Source of the DNA: Microbacterium hibisci
Lineage (GTDB): Bacteria; Actinomycetota; Actinomycetes; Actinomycetales; Microbacteriaceae
Reading direction: 5' to 3'
DNA: 64,000 bases
NCBI RefSeq assembly: GCF_015278255.1
Contig: NZ_JADIJC010000002.1
Span: forward strand, 333,601 to 397,600
Shown: piece after piece, positions 34,601 through 49,600 of the stretch
Layout: every line of letters begins with the position of its first letter
How positions within the stretch are numbered: position 1 is the stretch's first letter
The notes under the pieces: model-generated
What the model was told of the DNA's origin: nothing
Seen by the model: only the letters and a program-made list of their open reading frames with translations
Databases searched by the model: none
Made by a program: the position numbers and the translations under genes

Positions 34601-37600
34601 GCCTCGGTGCAGGTGACCGCGAACGGACAGAACTTCGCTCAGGCGCGGGTGCTGCTCGTCGCCGGCTCGCTGGGCGCAGGCATCGGCGTCAACGTGCTGA
34701 CCGCCGCCGTGACCGCCGCCGCCGTGGTCGCCGCCACCTCGGCGGACGCGAACAACGACCAGCTGATCGCCAGCACGGGCGCGGTCGCATTCACCGCGAC
34801 GTCGGCCAACACCGCCGACGTGCACACCGACCTCGCCGCCGGCGGGCTGCTCGGCGGTGCCGCCGTCTCGGTGCCGACCGCAACGGTCTCGGGCGCAACG
34901 ACCGTGTCGGTCGAGGGCGACGTCACCGGCAACGCGGGCGTCAGCGTGACGGCCACCAGCGCCAACCGCGCGACGAGCGAGGTCGCCATGGTCGGCATCG
35001 GCGGCATCGCCGGAGCGGCGGTGAACGTGTCGACCGCCCGGATCGCCGCCGCGGCGGCGACGACGGCCGAGGTGAAGGCCGGCTCGATCGTCAGCGCACC
35101 TGGTGACCCCGTCACGGTGCAGGCGACGTCGACGAACCGCGCCACCTCGAACACGCTCGCCGTGGGCGCCGGCATCGCCGCGGCCGTCACCGTGCAGGTC
35201 ACGACCGCAGAGGTGGCCGGCGCGACGACCGCACGCTTCGACGGCGACATCCTGTCGACGCCGATCAAGACGGCCAGCCTGTTCGTACAGGCTCAGGCCG
35301 GCAACCAGGCGGTCGCCGACACGAAGACGGCCACGGTGTCGGCGGGGACCAGCGTCACCGGTGTCAGTTCGACCGCGATCGTGTCGGGTGAGACGCTCGC
35401 CGTCGTCGGATCCACCGCGTCGGTGAACGTCTCGGGCGCCGTCACCGTGAAGGCGCTGCTCTCCACGTTCTCGGGTGAGCAGAACCTCGCGCGCAGCACG
35501 CTGGCGGGCCTCGGCGGCGGTCTGATCTCCGCAGGGTTCGTCGTGATCGAGGCGACCGTCTCGGGGTCGGTGCGCGCCCTGCTCGACGGTGCCATCGCGG
35601 GATCGGGCTCGATCACGATCGACGCCGACGCGATCATGAAGGCCGACGCCGACAGCTTGTTCATCGCGGCGGGCCTCGGCGCCATGGCCGGGATCTCGAC
35701 GACCGCGAAGGTTTCGGCCGACACGGTCGCCGGCGGCGACGACGCCTTCAGCACCGCGGCCACGTCGGGCGCCTTCATCGTCACGGCCGACTCGACCTAC
35801 GACGCCACGTCCACCTCGAACGCGCCCACGGTGGGGGCTGTGGCGGTGACCGTGCAACTGCCGCTCGCGAAGGTGAGCGGTCGCACCGGCGCGACGTATG
35901 CCGGACAGGTCACCAGCGGACTGTCCGCCTCGGCCACCGCCAACTCGCACAACACCGCTCTCGCCGACGCATCGGAGATCATCTCCATCGGATTCGGTCT
36001 GAGCGTCGCCGTCGCCTATGCCCGCGCCGAGGTGGGCACGGCGACGGAGGCCGCGCTCGGCGGGGCCATCGTCTCGGGAGCCGTCACGATCTCCGCCATC
36101 TCGGATGACGACGCCACCGCGAACGTCGGCGGTGTCTCCGGCGGCACGCTCGCCGTGCAGCTGCTGCAGCCCGACGCCCGCTCGCAGGGTGACACGCGGG
36201 CCTACGTCGGCAACGGCAAGACGGTTTCGGCGAGCTCGCTCACGATCACCGCGACGGCGACCCCCGACGCCGTCACCGATGCGAAGATGGTGGGCCTCGC
36301 GGCACTCGCCAGCATCCTCGTCACCAATCCGGTGTCGCGCGTCGGCGGGACCACCGAGGTCTTCATCGGCGACAACGAGACGGTGACCCTGGGGTCGGGT
36401 GCGATCACGATGACCGCGAGCCGGACCGCCGTGTCGACCGCGACCGCCACGCGCATCACGGTCGCGCCGATCAGCATCTCGTTCGTTCATCTCGAGGCGT
36501 ACACGGCCGGACTCATCGCCGCGCACATCGACGACCGGGCGGACGTCACGGCCGGATCTGTCACGATGACCGCGGGCGGCACCAGCAGCCCGAGCGTCTC
36601 CAGCGCTGCGGTGGGCGTGTCGCTCATCGGCGGAGCCGGCGTCGAACTGCACGCCGAGGACACGACCACGACCGCGGCGTACATCGGACCGAAGGCGGGC
36701 ACCACCGCCGCCGACCCGGCAGACCCGACCAGCGTGACCACGACGGGGGCGGTCACGGTCACGGCCGCGCACACCTCTCAGCCGCTCGCCTCGTCCGCAT
36801 CGCTCAGCGTCAGCCTCGGCCTCGACATCGCCGGCACGGACGCGACGGCGGTCTCGTCTCCGACCGTCCTGGCGTACCTCGGAGACCAGGCGCAGGTGAA
36901 CGCGGGCAGCGCCGCGATCTCGTTCGTGGCCGCCGCGATCGCGGTGGCCGTCGCCGACGCGAAGGGCTTCGGCCTCTCGGCGGGCGCCGCAGCAGGGTGG
37001 ACCACGTCGAACGCGACAGTGGCGCCGACCGTCAAGGCGTACACCGCCGGCGGCGGGTCGCTGTCGGGCGGCCTCGTGGAGCTGGTCGCGCGCGCCAACG
37101 TCGATGCGGCGGGCAACCCCCTCTCGCCGAGCTACATCTTCGGTGCTATCAACGACGACAACGGCGCCATGTCGGATGCCGCCCAGATCGTCGCGCCGGC
37201 GTTCGCGCGAGCGACGCTGGGAAGCATCGGTCTCGGCGCGGGCATCGGCGGCGCCGAGGCCAAGGCGACCAACTCGCCGGTGCTGGTCGCCGGCGTCGGC
37301 GGCGGCACTCAGATCAGCGCCTCGTCGCTCCTGCGCGTGCTCGCCCGGTCGTTCGGAGATGCCCAGGTCGACGCGCTCTCGCTCGCGGCAGGCCTTCTCG
37401 CGGGCATCGGCGTCGTGATCGGCACCGCGACGTCCGGTGGCAGCGTCGACGCGTACTTCGACGGAACGTCGGGCGCGATCCAGAGCGCCACCGTGACGGC
37501 GCGTGCCGACGCGCGTCCCCGCATCGAGGGGCGCTCGGCTGCAGGCTCGGTCGGGCTCGGGTTCACCAGTGCATCGCTCAAGGCGATCGCCTCGGCGGCC

Positions 37601-40600
37601 GTCACGACACGGGTGGGCGGTTCGCTGCAGACGGTTGCCGACGCGACCGTCCTCGCCGACGCACGGATCGCAGTGTCGGCGCTCTACAAGGCGATGGCGA
37701 TCTCCGTGCTGGCCTCCGGTGTCGGCGGTTCGGTGACCGCGATCGATCAGACCGTCACCGCGTCCTCGATCTCGGGCACCGGGCTCGTCCGCAGCACGCT
37801 CGGGAACGCGTCGGTCCTGGCGTGGCACAACTTCGACGGCGCGAACGACATCGTCGGCAACGCCGTGAGCGCCTCCGCCGGTTCGGTGACGTTCTCGATC
37901 GGCCTCGCCATCAGCAGCGTCAGCATGCTGGCGCAGGCTCACGCCTCCACGACCGCGACCGTGGAGGCAGGTGCCACCCTGGCCGCGGCGTCGGCCAGCG
38001 CCACGCTCAGCGCCCGCTCGTACAACTCCGCGAGCGCGACGTACAAGCGCACCCAGGGTGCGTTCCTCGCGAACATCGCCCCCGACGCCGATCCGACGGC
38101 CGACGCCTCGGGTACGACGCGTGCCGACCTCCTCGGCCACGTGCGTGTCGGGGCGGGAAGCGGAGCGGCGACGCTCGTCGTGCTCGCGAAGGCCAAGGAT
38201 CTGTCGTTCGCGGGCATGGCGAACGCCGGTGGCGGACTGCTGTCGATCAGCGACTCCTCGTCGACCGCGACCGGGACGCCCACCGTCGCCGTGACGCTCG
38301 GCGGGCCCACGTCGGTCATCATCGCCTCGGGTGACATCTCGGCGAAGGCCGAGAGCTTCAACGATGCCGACGCGGCCACGTCGAGCGGCACCGGCGGTCT
38401 GCTCAACATCAACCTGTTCGGCGCCTCGGCCTGGATGAACCCGACGGTGCGGGCGACGATCACCGGCGGAGCGTCGATCACGAGCACGACCGGCGGCATC
38501 ACCCTCGACGCGACGAGCAACGTCAAGCCGGCGGATGCCTCGGACGGCACGTTCGACGGAGCGGCGGTGTCGTCGAACACGATCACGTTCAGCAAGGTGC
38601 ACAACGCATACGACGGTCAGGCCGTCATCTACCGGTCGCAGGGCGGCACGATGATCGCGTCGAACCTGGAGGGACGCACCGTCAACGTGATCGTGACCGG
38701 CGCGACGACGCTGATGCTGGGCGTGACCTTCATCTTCGACGACCCCTCGACGCCGGAAACGGTCGAGGGCGCCACCATCGACCCGGCGACCGACATCATC
38801 GACTTCGGCGGGCGTGCGCACAACCTCAAGACCGGCGACGTGGTGGTCTATCAGCCCGGCGGCGGGGCCATCGGCGGTCTCGTCGCGGGTGGGGTCTACA
38901 AGGTCTACGTGATCGACGTCTTCCGCATCAAGCTCCAGTCCGCGTCTGTCGACGTCGTGCACCCGCCGCAGGTGATCACCGGAGGCGACATCGACGACAC
39001 GGACGACCGGATCTCGGGCGGCTTCAGCAACGGGCAGTACGTCACCTACCACACGGCGCCGCCCGCGGGCCTGTTCTCGAGCGCGGCCGTCGCGGGCAAC
39101 GTCATCAACGTGGGCATCGACCAGGACGGCAACCAGTCGATCGATGACACCGTGCCCACCAGCGGCACCCGGGTGTACTACACCGCCGCCGGCGGGAGCG
39201 CCATCGGCGGGCTGTCGAGCGGCACGTACTACTACGTGATCCGCAACGACGGCCAGCACCTGCGCCTGGCGACCACCTACTGCCGCGCCGTCGGGATCGA
39301 CGAGCACGGGAACGGGTGCCAGTCGTCGCCGGCCGGCCTCGGCGGCAACGACACCCTCGGCGGCTCGGTCATCGCGATCGGCCTCACCGCCGACCAGACC
39401 GCGAACGGAAAGCTCACGCGCCACCGCCTGGACGCCGACGGCGACTTCGAGATCGGCAACCTCGACGACGGACGCGGCTACTACGTGGTCGGCGCGAACG
39501 GCTCCACCTTCCAGCTCTCGCTGACGCTCGGCGGCACTGCGATCAACCTGACGGACGGCGGCGGGTACCCGCACATCTTCCGCGTGGAGGGCCTGGACCT
39601 CACCGGCGCCGGCAGCGGCGAGCAGCGCCTGGTCCTGCAGCTGGCCGCCGGGACCGGCGTGCAGAAGCTCGACGGGATCGGCGGCCCCTCCGGCGCGGCG
39701 AGCTCGAGCGACGGCGTCGTCTCGGCCACCGCGGCGGGCGGCGGCGGCGGTGCGATCAACGTGTCGACGGCATCCTCCGACGCCACCACGACCCTCGTCA
39801 TCTCGGCGACGGTCGAGGCGGGGGCCCACGTGAAGGGTGGCGACGTCAGCATCACCACGCACGGCACGGCGCTCGCCAAGGGCGTCGCGGGCAACGCCGG
39901 CGGCGGTGCGATCTCGATCGGCGACTCGGCCGCCCGGGCCAAGACCACGGTCACGAACACCGTCACCGTCGCGGCGGGCGCGGTGGTCGAGGCATCCGGT
40001 GACGTCCTCGTCGCCTCGCACAGCGACCTGCGCCCGCGGGTGTACGCCAACACGCAGCAGGGCGGATTCGTCGGCGGATCGTTCGGATCGACCACCGCCT
40101 GGGCGGCATACGACACCAAGACGGTGACCGCGGGGACTCTGCGCGGTGGCAACCGGGTCGCCGTGGAGTCGCACACCTACGTCGATGGCTTCGCGGACTC
40201 CATCGCCGACGTCGGCGGCCTGGGGGCCTCGGCCGAGACGGAGGCGAATGTGTACGTCGGCATCGGCGACGACAGCGCCGACACGACGACCGAGGCGGGC
40301 GGCGTCATCACCGCGCGCCACGTCCGCATCGGCGCGTTCGTCGACGCGATGAAGGCATACGCGCACACGAAGACGTACGCGATCGCGCTGGGTGCCGACT
40401 CCGATGCGGACTCCGAGATCGCGATCGAGGGCTACACCCGCACCTACCTCGTCGCGGGCCTGCAGCTGACCGGCCACGTCGACACGTCGATCCTCGCCGA
40501 ATGGCTGGGCGTCGACCTGAACGCCGATGCGTTCGCCGAGTGCGATTGCGGGGGCGGCGCCACCGACTCCTACGCCCGCATCTTCGAGATCCGCAACCTC

Positions 40601-43600
40601 ATCGGCCCCGCTGATTCGCCGGTCGAGCCCCAGGCGATGCAGGCGAAGGTGATCGGCCGGTCGGGCGCGACCATCACGACCTCGGACCTCACTGTTGCGG
40701 TCAACGACCAGATCGCGCAGCTCCGCCGCCACGCGACGACCTCGGACGGGCTCCTCGATTTCGGCAACGACGGCGACGACAACGGCACCAATGCGACACT
40801 GCGCCGCGACATCTTCTGGGAGAGCCGCGTCATCATGCTCGGCGAGCCCAACCCGGTGCTCGAGGTCGCCGCCGACGGCACGATCATCGCCATCTCGAAC
40901 GTGCGCGTCTGCGACGACCAGGGCCACTGCTTCGAAGACAACCCGTTCACCGACACGCACACCACGGGCCAGCTCACCGGCACCACGATCACGGTCGACG
41001 ACATCGTCTACGACCACGGCGCTCAGGCGCGGTTCCTGGCGAACAGTCTGGCCGGCGTGTGCGGGCCCCACGACTGCGGTCCGGTGGGTGTCATCTGGGG
41101 CGGCGTGGGCCGGTTCGAGTTCCAGCAGACGTGGGACTTCGTGCGGATCCTCAACGCGTCCAGCCTGAATCTGGTGACCAACATCATCGATGTCGTCAAC
41201 ACCCAGAACCCGCCGCGCATCGACATCCGCGTGGACGACATCCGCGACAACGGCGCCGCGGCGAACGTGTCGCTCGCAGAGGACTCGCCGAACACGACCT
41301 TCGACTTCGACATCGAGTACACCTTCCCGCCGACCGAGGTGAAGGTCCACAACACATGTGCATTCGTGTGCCCGGTACGTCAGCCGTTCATCCGCCTCGA
41401 CGATTACATCGAGAACCCGCTGGGAAGGACGTGGATCCACAACGCGTCGGGGGACATCCTGTCGGGGTCCGGCCACGAGCTCATCCGCACGAACGTGCTG
41501 ACGCTCGACGCACCGCACGGGAACATCGGCCACCAGAGCCCGACGCACGCCAACCCCGACCCGGAGCGGAACCCGATCGAGGTCGAGCTCGTGGACTACA
41601 TCCACCCCGACGACGACTTCTGCGGCGGACCCGGCACCGGCCCCTGCCGCAAGCTGCCCGGCGTGACCATCGACGCCGGTCGCGACGCCGTGGTCGATCT
41701 GACCTACTTCCGGCGCATCGACCCGGCGCAGATCGCGCTCGGAACGCCCGGGACGATCGTCATCGACCGGGTCCGTGCCGGCGACGACGTCGACGTGGTG
41801 CTCAACGACTCGAAGAACGGCGACGGCCAGACCGGGCTCGTGCTCGTCGTCGTCGACCTCTACCACCCGTCGATCCTGTCGAGGTACTACCACTACGCGC
41901 TGGGCTCGGGTTACGCGCCGGCCGTCAACGACGGCAGCTCTTACGACCGGAACCTCTGTGCGGGACCGTATCCGGGCAACTGCGGCACGGGTTCAGGCTC
42001 GTACGAGACCCACTTCCGGCCCGACGTCTCCGACCCCGACCTCGCGCACATCCTGCGCGCGCTCGGCACAGACGTCGACGGCGAGATCGAGTCCACCTAC
42101 GACTTCGCCGACCTCCGCGCGGGCGACGACATCGACGTGTGCCATGTCACGACCGGCGGCCAGGAGCCCAAGACCTGCTTCACCACCAGCATCGACAGCG
42201 CCACGCACGGCGTGATCGCCGACAGCCCTGACACGACGGTGCACATCGTCGCGCAGGTCGACTCCGCCTGGACCGGCGGCGCCGGCCACACCGGACCGGT
42301 CGACGACCCGGGCATGGTCTCCAACGTGTCGCAGATCTTCCTGCGCACGAACGGGAACATCACCGCCACCGAGATCGTGGGCGACATGCTGGTCGGCCAC
42401 ATCCACTCGACGGACGGCGACGTCGTGCTGCACTCGCCGGCGCGGATCCTGGATGCCGACGGCCGGCCCACGATCGACGTCACGGGCGTCAACATCACGC
42501 TGTACGCGGGCGAGGCCGGCGTCCTCGGCGGGATCGGCACTCCGAGCAACTGGCTCGAGATCAACACGGCGGTGAATCAGCCGAGCGGCGTCTCGGGTGG
42601 CGTGCTCAAGGCCTACGACACGGCGGCGGCGCTGGGCGGGGGATCGACCGAGGGCGTCTTCCTCGACGAGCTGACCGGCGACATGCCGATCTGGGAGATC
42701 TTCACCGGCGGCAGCTCATCCCTTGCGACCGGGAACGTGGGTCTGCGAACAACCGCCGGCAGCATCCTGAACGCGAAGGTCGACGACCAGCAGGACAACG
42801 TCCGCGGCGACTCGGTCGACATGGATGCCAACGGGGGGTCGATCGGCCTCGTGTCGAAGGACGTCATGGTGGACTCGGGCCGCGCGCCCCCGTTCGGCTG
42901 CACCTACGTCAACTGCGCCGACAACCCCGTCACCGGGGCATCCGATCCCGCCCTCGCCGCAGCCGGCGACGATGTCGGACTCGAGGCCACCGGCGGCATC
43001 CACTACACCGAGACCGACTCCTCCCTGCGGCTCGTGCTCGCGCACTCGCTCACCGGCAACGTGCGCCTGACGGTCCGCGAGACGGCCGACCTCGACGAGG
43101 ACCTGTACCTCATCCACAGCGGCACCGCCCGCTTCGCCGAGTCGAACACCCGTGGTCCGAACAGCGATGCCGACGCTCCGCGCACCATCCCGAACGGCAC
43201 CGTCTTCGCCGAGACCGGAAGCGTCGAGCTCCGTGTCGGCGACGATGTCACGCTCCACCAGAACAGCCAGATCCTCGCGAACCTGTCCATCGACATCCGC
43301 GGCGATTTCTTCCAGGCAATCGGTGCGAGCTTCGGCCTCGAGGGCGCACCGCTGAGCGAGTACGGCACCTCGATGATCCTCCGCGGGCGCGTCGTCGCCG
43401 ACTGCAGCGTCGCCGCCGGCGGACCCGGCGACGAGCCCATGGGCGTCTGCAGCCCGTCGACCGCGAACCCCGTGGCGGGTCGGCAGACTCACGCCTGGGG
43501 CAACGGCGAGGTCGACGTCGTCCAGCTCGGCGACCGCTCCGGCCTCGACATCAGCCAGCCCGGCACGAAGACGACGTGGGGCAGCCAGGGTTACATCTAC

Positions 43601-46600
43601 CTCGGCGCCAAGACCACGATCCATGGCAATGCGACAGCTGCCTCGAACACGTTCGACGGCGAGGACGAGATCACCGTCTGGTACCTGCAGTCGATGAACG
43701 TGGTGACGAGCCCGACCGGCCTGCAGTCCGGGACCGGCGCCGGTCACACGCTCAACCTCGACGGCCAGGGCGAGACCGACCACTACTCGATCTACACCAG
43801 CGGCAGCCACGGCAGCATCCGCAACTACGTCATCAATGTGCTCGACACGGGGCTGGCGAACCAGGGCGTCGACGAACTCGACGTCTACGGCTACGACAAC
43901 GCCGCGCCGGGCTACAACGGCGCGAACGGGGCCACCGACGACATCTGGCTGCTGCGGGCCCTCACCTGCATCGACAACGAGTCGCCGTTCGCGCTCAACG
44001 CGGGCGTTCCTGCGACATGCGCGTCGCCCACCGAGGCCGCTGATCACCCCGCCTTCATCGCCCTGCTCGCCGGCAACGGCAACGCCGACGGGGGCATCGG
44101 GCTGTACCGCGATCGCACGGCCGGCAACGAGCCGAGCGCGTCCGTCCAGCGGATCAACTACGACCGGGCGCTCAACGGCCGCATCACGGTCTTCGGCATG
44201 GGCGGCAACGACGCCTTCTACGTCGACGACACGCAGGCGACCATGACGCTCGACGGCGGCGCCGGCAACGACGCGTTCCAGATCGGCCAGATCTTCGGCA
44301 CGCAGCGCGACGGGCAGGCCGCGCCCGAAGGCGGCGCGCTGCTCCCGGCCGACACGTTCCCCGTGCTCGTGCCGACGACGCGCGGCTGGCTGAGCCCGGG
44401 CGCCCATGCACCGCTGCTGGCGACGGGCGGCACCGGGAACGACCGGTTCGTCGTGTACTCGAACCAGGCCGAGATCCAGCTCAACGGCGACGACGACAAC
44501 GACCTGTTCATCGTCCGGGCCTTCGCGATCGCCGCCGTCTGCGACCTCAGCGCCGACAACGACGCGGACTGCGATCTCGCCGACGTCGACTTCCGCCCGG
44601 CCGGGGGAGTGTTCCCGCAGGTCAACGGCAGCGCGCTCCACCCCGTCACGGGCCTGCCGACGCCGAGCTGCACCGGCACCGGCTACCTCCGCTTCGACAA
44701 CAACGGCGACGGCACGTGCAACAACGCCGACGCCCACGTCACCTACAACCACCACGACGGCTCCAACGTCGACCTGGATCACACGATGTGGCAGGACGAC
44801 GTCATCCCGCTCGACCAGAACGGCGTCGCCGTCCCGGTCATCGGCCTCGGGTTCTCGACGAACCGGCCGCTCGATATCCGCGCCGGCGGCGGCGAGGACG
44901 AGGTGCAGTACAACGTCAACGCGCCCGTGAACGTCGACGGCGGCACCGGCTTCGACAAGCTGGTGGTCCTCGGCACCGAGTTCGCCGACGACTTCGCGAT
45001 CACCGACAAGGCGATCTACGGCGCCGGCCTGAACGTCAGGTACACGACGATCGAGGTCCTCGAGGTCGATGGCCTCGAGGGCGACGACCAGTTCTTCGTG
45101 CTCTCGACGGCCTACGGAGTCGCGTACCGGGTCATCGGAGGGCTCGGCAGTGACCAGATCTCGGTGGCCGGCGATGTCACGAGCGACATCGTGACCCGCG
45201 AGCTGGAAGGCCTGTCGGGCGCCGTCGACCACATCGTGCGCTCGAACGACCCGCGCTACGACGGCATCGTCGTCGACGGCGTGCCGTACAACCTCGCCAC
45301 CGGTGCCTCGGGCCTCGTCGTGATCCGTGAGGTCGGCACGTCCACGAGCGTGCGGGAGGCTGCGGCCGGCCCGATCGGGCAGACCGCCTACTACGAGGTC
45401 ACCCTCAGCCGGGATCCCACCCTCAACGGCGTCAACAAGCATGTCTACGTGTCGGTCTCGGCCGCGGCATCCCCAGACGAGGAGGCGCGTGACACGTTCG
45501 ACAACCCGACCGGCTTCGGCCTGACCGACGGAGCTGCCGACACGATCTGGCTGTGCGTCGACAGCGGGCCGGTGTACGGCGACCAGTGCAACAGCGAGGC
45601 CGACTTCCAGCGCCACTACATCCGCAACGGGCAGATCGTCGACGAGGCCGGCCGTGCGGTCGTCCTCACATTCGACGGGACGAACTGGAACTCGCCGCAG
45701 CGCGTGTACGTCCGCGCCTACGACGACGAGCGCTCCGAGGGCGATCGCACCGTCGTCGTACAGCACTCGGTGATCAGCGACAACCCGCTCTTCCACGGCA
45801 CCGCCGTACGCCAGGTCAACGTCCGCGTCTACGACGACGACACCCCGGGCGTCTACGTCACCCACGTCGAGCCGGGGACGAACGTCCTCGACGACCGCGG
45901 CGTCGTGATCGAAGGCGACACGAACACGACGCGCCGGACCGACGACGTGCTCGTGCAGCTCGCCAAGGACCCGTGCCCGAAGGACAACCCCGCGTGCGGA
46001 CTCGTCATCACCGTGAAGATCACGATGGATGCCGACAGTCAGAGGCTCCTGCAGATCGACGACGACGCGGCCGAGGCGCTGCTCGGCACACGCTGGACCA
46101 AGTTCACCGACCCCGACGGCGGCACGCACTACGAGCTGACCTTCGACCACTCGAACTGGAACGTCGCGGTGCGGCTCACGCTCATCGCCCGGCCCAACCC
46201 GGACGCCGGCGACCCGACGACGGCGGTCATCACGTGGGGCCAGGCGAACGCGACGAACGCGTACCGGTTCCCGAACCTGCGCAGCGGCACCCAGCGCACC
46301 GACGTGCTGGTGTACGACGACGAGTCCGCCCAGGTGGTCACGATCCCGACCGGCACCGACAGCGTGGTGGTGCAGGGCGGCGCGAACGACGAGTACCTCA
46401 TCCGGCTCACCACTTCTCCCACCGCCGACGTCAACGTCGCGATCACGCCGGACGGCCTCGTCGACGTGGTGAAGATCGGGGGAGTGGCTGTCACGCCGCT
46501 GGACTACGTCGAGATCGGCGGCGACATCCCGTCGCGCCTCTTCCTCGGCTTCCTCACCTTCGCCGGCAACACCGTCAGCCGTGCCAACGGCAGCGACACC

Positions 46601-49600
46601 GGCAGCTTCATCGACGACGGCATCGTCGCCGGCATGCGCCTCACCTTCGGCGCGTGCACCGGCGTCTACACCGTCAACGCCGGCTCGGTGACGGCGGGGT
46701 CGTTCACGGTCACCCCGGCCCTCGCCTGCGGTGCCGTGCCCGTGGGCGGCACCACGATCAACGCGCTGACCTACCGCGGCAAGTGGAGCGGCGCGCTCGC
46801 CGCCTCGCCGACCCAGGTCGCCGGTGACGACAGCGTGCTGCGCTGGCGGATCACCCGCGCCGGCGGCGGCTGGCTCGCCGACGGGTTCCTGGAGGGCCAG
46901 TGGGTCAAGGTGTGCGACGGCTTCGGACACTGCGCGATCGGAAAGATCCAGAACATCCGCGGCACGAACGCGGCTCGCGACGAGCAGCTCGAGTTCGGCC
47001 TGTCGCTCTGGGGTGATTCGTTCGGCAGTCTCGTCGGCCCGGTCACCGTGACGCGGATCGCCGCGCAGGCCGTCTTCACGACGTCGAACTGGATGACCGA
47101 CCAGCGCGTCGAGCTGCAGGGCGATGCCGGCTACTACCAGCCGCTCATCCGCCAGGGCGTCAAGACCTTCCCGGCGTCCCAGCACCTCTTGACGCGGCTG
47201 CGCGGTCCGCTCGCGGTCGAGGGCGGCGTGACCGGCGCCGACCGCTCGCTCGAGCTCGGGCTGAAGCTGCCGGGCGAGCAGGATGGTCCGCTGTTCGCCA
47301 TCGCCGCGCAGGCCCCCGAGTCCAAGCAGATCGACGTCCTCAACATCTACGGCGACTCCAGTGTGGCGAACAACTGGGGTGTCATGACCTCGACGACGCT
47401 CCGTGGGCTGGGCATGGCCAGGGACCTCGACTTCGGCGCCTCGTACGGCGGCGCTCAGGGCGAGACCTTCGGCGAGCCGCAGATCTTCCCCGGCGGCATC
47501 AGCTTCGGCTCGGTCTCCTTCGATGGGACGAACTACTCGACGGATGCCGGCAAGTCCTCGATCGAGGTCATCAACCTGTTCCTCGGCTCTGGCAACGACC
47601 GGCTCGACGTGCAGGGCACGCTCCAGCCCGACGTTCCGGTCAAGGCGGTCGGCGCGGTCATCGTGACGGCGCAGGGCGGGGGGATCGGCATCCCGAGCGG
47701 AACGACCCACCGTCTCTCGCGTTCCGTGCCGTTCGACTTCAAGGCGCAGGGCTTCCTGGTCGGCCAGACGATCACCGTCAGCCAGGGCGGCCACGTCACC
47801 CGCTACCTCGTCAAGGGCTTCGGCGACGACGACCCGGGCGACACGACCGACAACACCGTGATGTACCTCGCGTTCGTCGACGACGTCCTGGCGTCCACAC
47901 CGGTCGCGATGGTCACGGCATCCGACGTGCCGGTCACCGTCACCGTGCCGGTCACGATCGCGGGCGGCGCGGCGGGCGGCAGCGTCACCCGGACCTCGGG
48001 CAGCTTCGTCGCCGACGGGTTCGTCGCCGGCCAGCTGGTGCGCATCGCCGGCATCGACGGGCAGTGGCGCCTCATCGGCATCTCTGCCGACGGCCGAACC
48101 CTGACCCTCGACCGCGGCGACGTGCTCCCGAGCCGGGCGCTCGCGCCGCAGAACCTCTTCGTCCCGGGTCCGCACGGCGGTCTCACCACCATCCACGGCG
48201 GCGGCAACTCGGCGATCCAGACCGTGTTCAGCATGACGCGATCCGCGGTGGCAGGCGGCGGCCTCCGCCTGACCCGGCTGGACGGCGGCAGCTGGACGTT
48301 CAATGGCCGGTTCGCCGGCAGCGGCTACTTCGCCGGGGACCCGTACCTCCACGCCTTCCAGCACGTCCAGCTCGCGGGCGAGACCTTCACCCGGATGATC
48401 CTCGGCTTCGAGGACGCCGACTGCCTGGCGCTCGGCATCACCGACCCGTACCCCGGCTGCGGGAAGAGCGCGATCATGATCCTGAGTGCGCCGCTCGTCC
48501 CGACCGGCGCGCCGGCGGGGACGGTGCTGCCGACCGGCACCGCGAACACCGATGTGAGCGTCGTCGCCCCGCTCAAGATCGAGACCGCCACTTCCGTCGA
48601 GGTGCACACATCGAGCCTCGTGCGGTCCTCGGGCAGCTGGAAGGCCGACGGTTTCCGTGCCGGCATGCAGGTGCGCATCAGCGGGTTCGCAGGCCCGTTC
48701 ACGATCTCCGCCATCAGCGACGACGGGCGCACCCTCACCCTCGCGAACACGGCGTTCGCGCCGAGCGCGCACCTCAACGCCGCGGGCATCGCGATCTGGC
48801 ACTCGGTGCTCCTGACCGTCACCGGTTTCGACGCCTCGCGCAGCGGCGGCCTGCTCATCGGCGGCGATCTCATCACGGTGTGCAACCGCGCCGCCGACGC
48901 GCTGCTGTTCAAGATCGCCAAGGATGCCGACGGTATCGAGAACGACCCGGTGCGCTGCGACGAGACACGCACCGCCGGCCCGGGATCGCCGCTCGTCGTC
49001 TACGGCGACACCTCGCAGGACGGCGTCTGGTATTCGGGCAACCCCGGCGACACCCTCGGCATGGAGTTCGGGCCGAAGCCGTTCGACCCCTTCACCCACA
49101 TCCCGGACGCCGAGAACGAGGACGACGAGTGGGTGTTCGGCCTTGCGAACCCCTACGACTACGCGGGCAACGACATCATCGATGCCTCCGGCCTGTTCGC
49201 CGAACTGCCGCAGAACCTTCTGCCGACCGTGGGGCTGACGATCTACGGCGGCCTCGGCGACGATCTCGTCATCGGCAGCCAGGCGGGCGACCACCTCGCA
49301 GGCGGCTCGGGCGACGATGAGATCCGGGGTCAGCGCGGAGTCGACCACATCTACGGCGACTCCGGCATCAACGTCGACGTGCTCACGCGTGCGCTGCAGA
49401 TCGCCACGGTGAACACCAGTCCGCGGCCGTCGGTGACCGGCGCCGGCGTCATCTCCAACGGCACCACGATCATCCCGGCTCCGGGCGGAGTCACCGGCAT
49501 CGTCGACGACCTGCAGGTGCCCGGCCGCGATCTGATCCACGGTGAGGGGGCGCCGGGCCTCGGCCTCGGCAGCTTCGTGGTCAACGCCGGCGGTGCACCC

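Larger units (their letters stand above)
24000..38540 (+). repeat. beta-strand repeat array, unit about 54 residues
   Basis: Several dozen degenerate units (I estimate 80-90) share the pattern A-x-I-G-x-G-A-x-V-x-A-x-G-D-V-x-V-x-A, then about 20 variable residues, then G-x-G-x-x-V-x-V-N-V. Around 29940-30790 four units measure exactly 54 residues (162 bases), for example those starting ARIGQST, AQIAGGAD, ANVGSGAV and AWIGASAT; others run to 57-66. The alternating Val/Ala/Gly pattern suggests a beta-helix or stacked beta-sandwich fibre. A shorter stretch resumes at 39640-40430. Confidence 0.8.
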
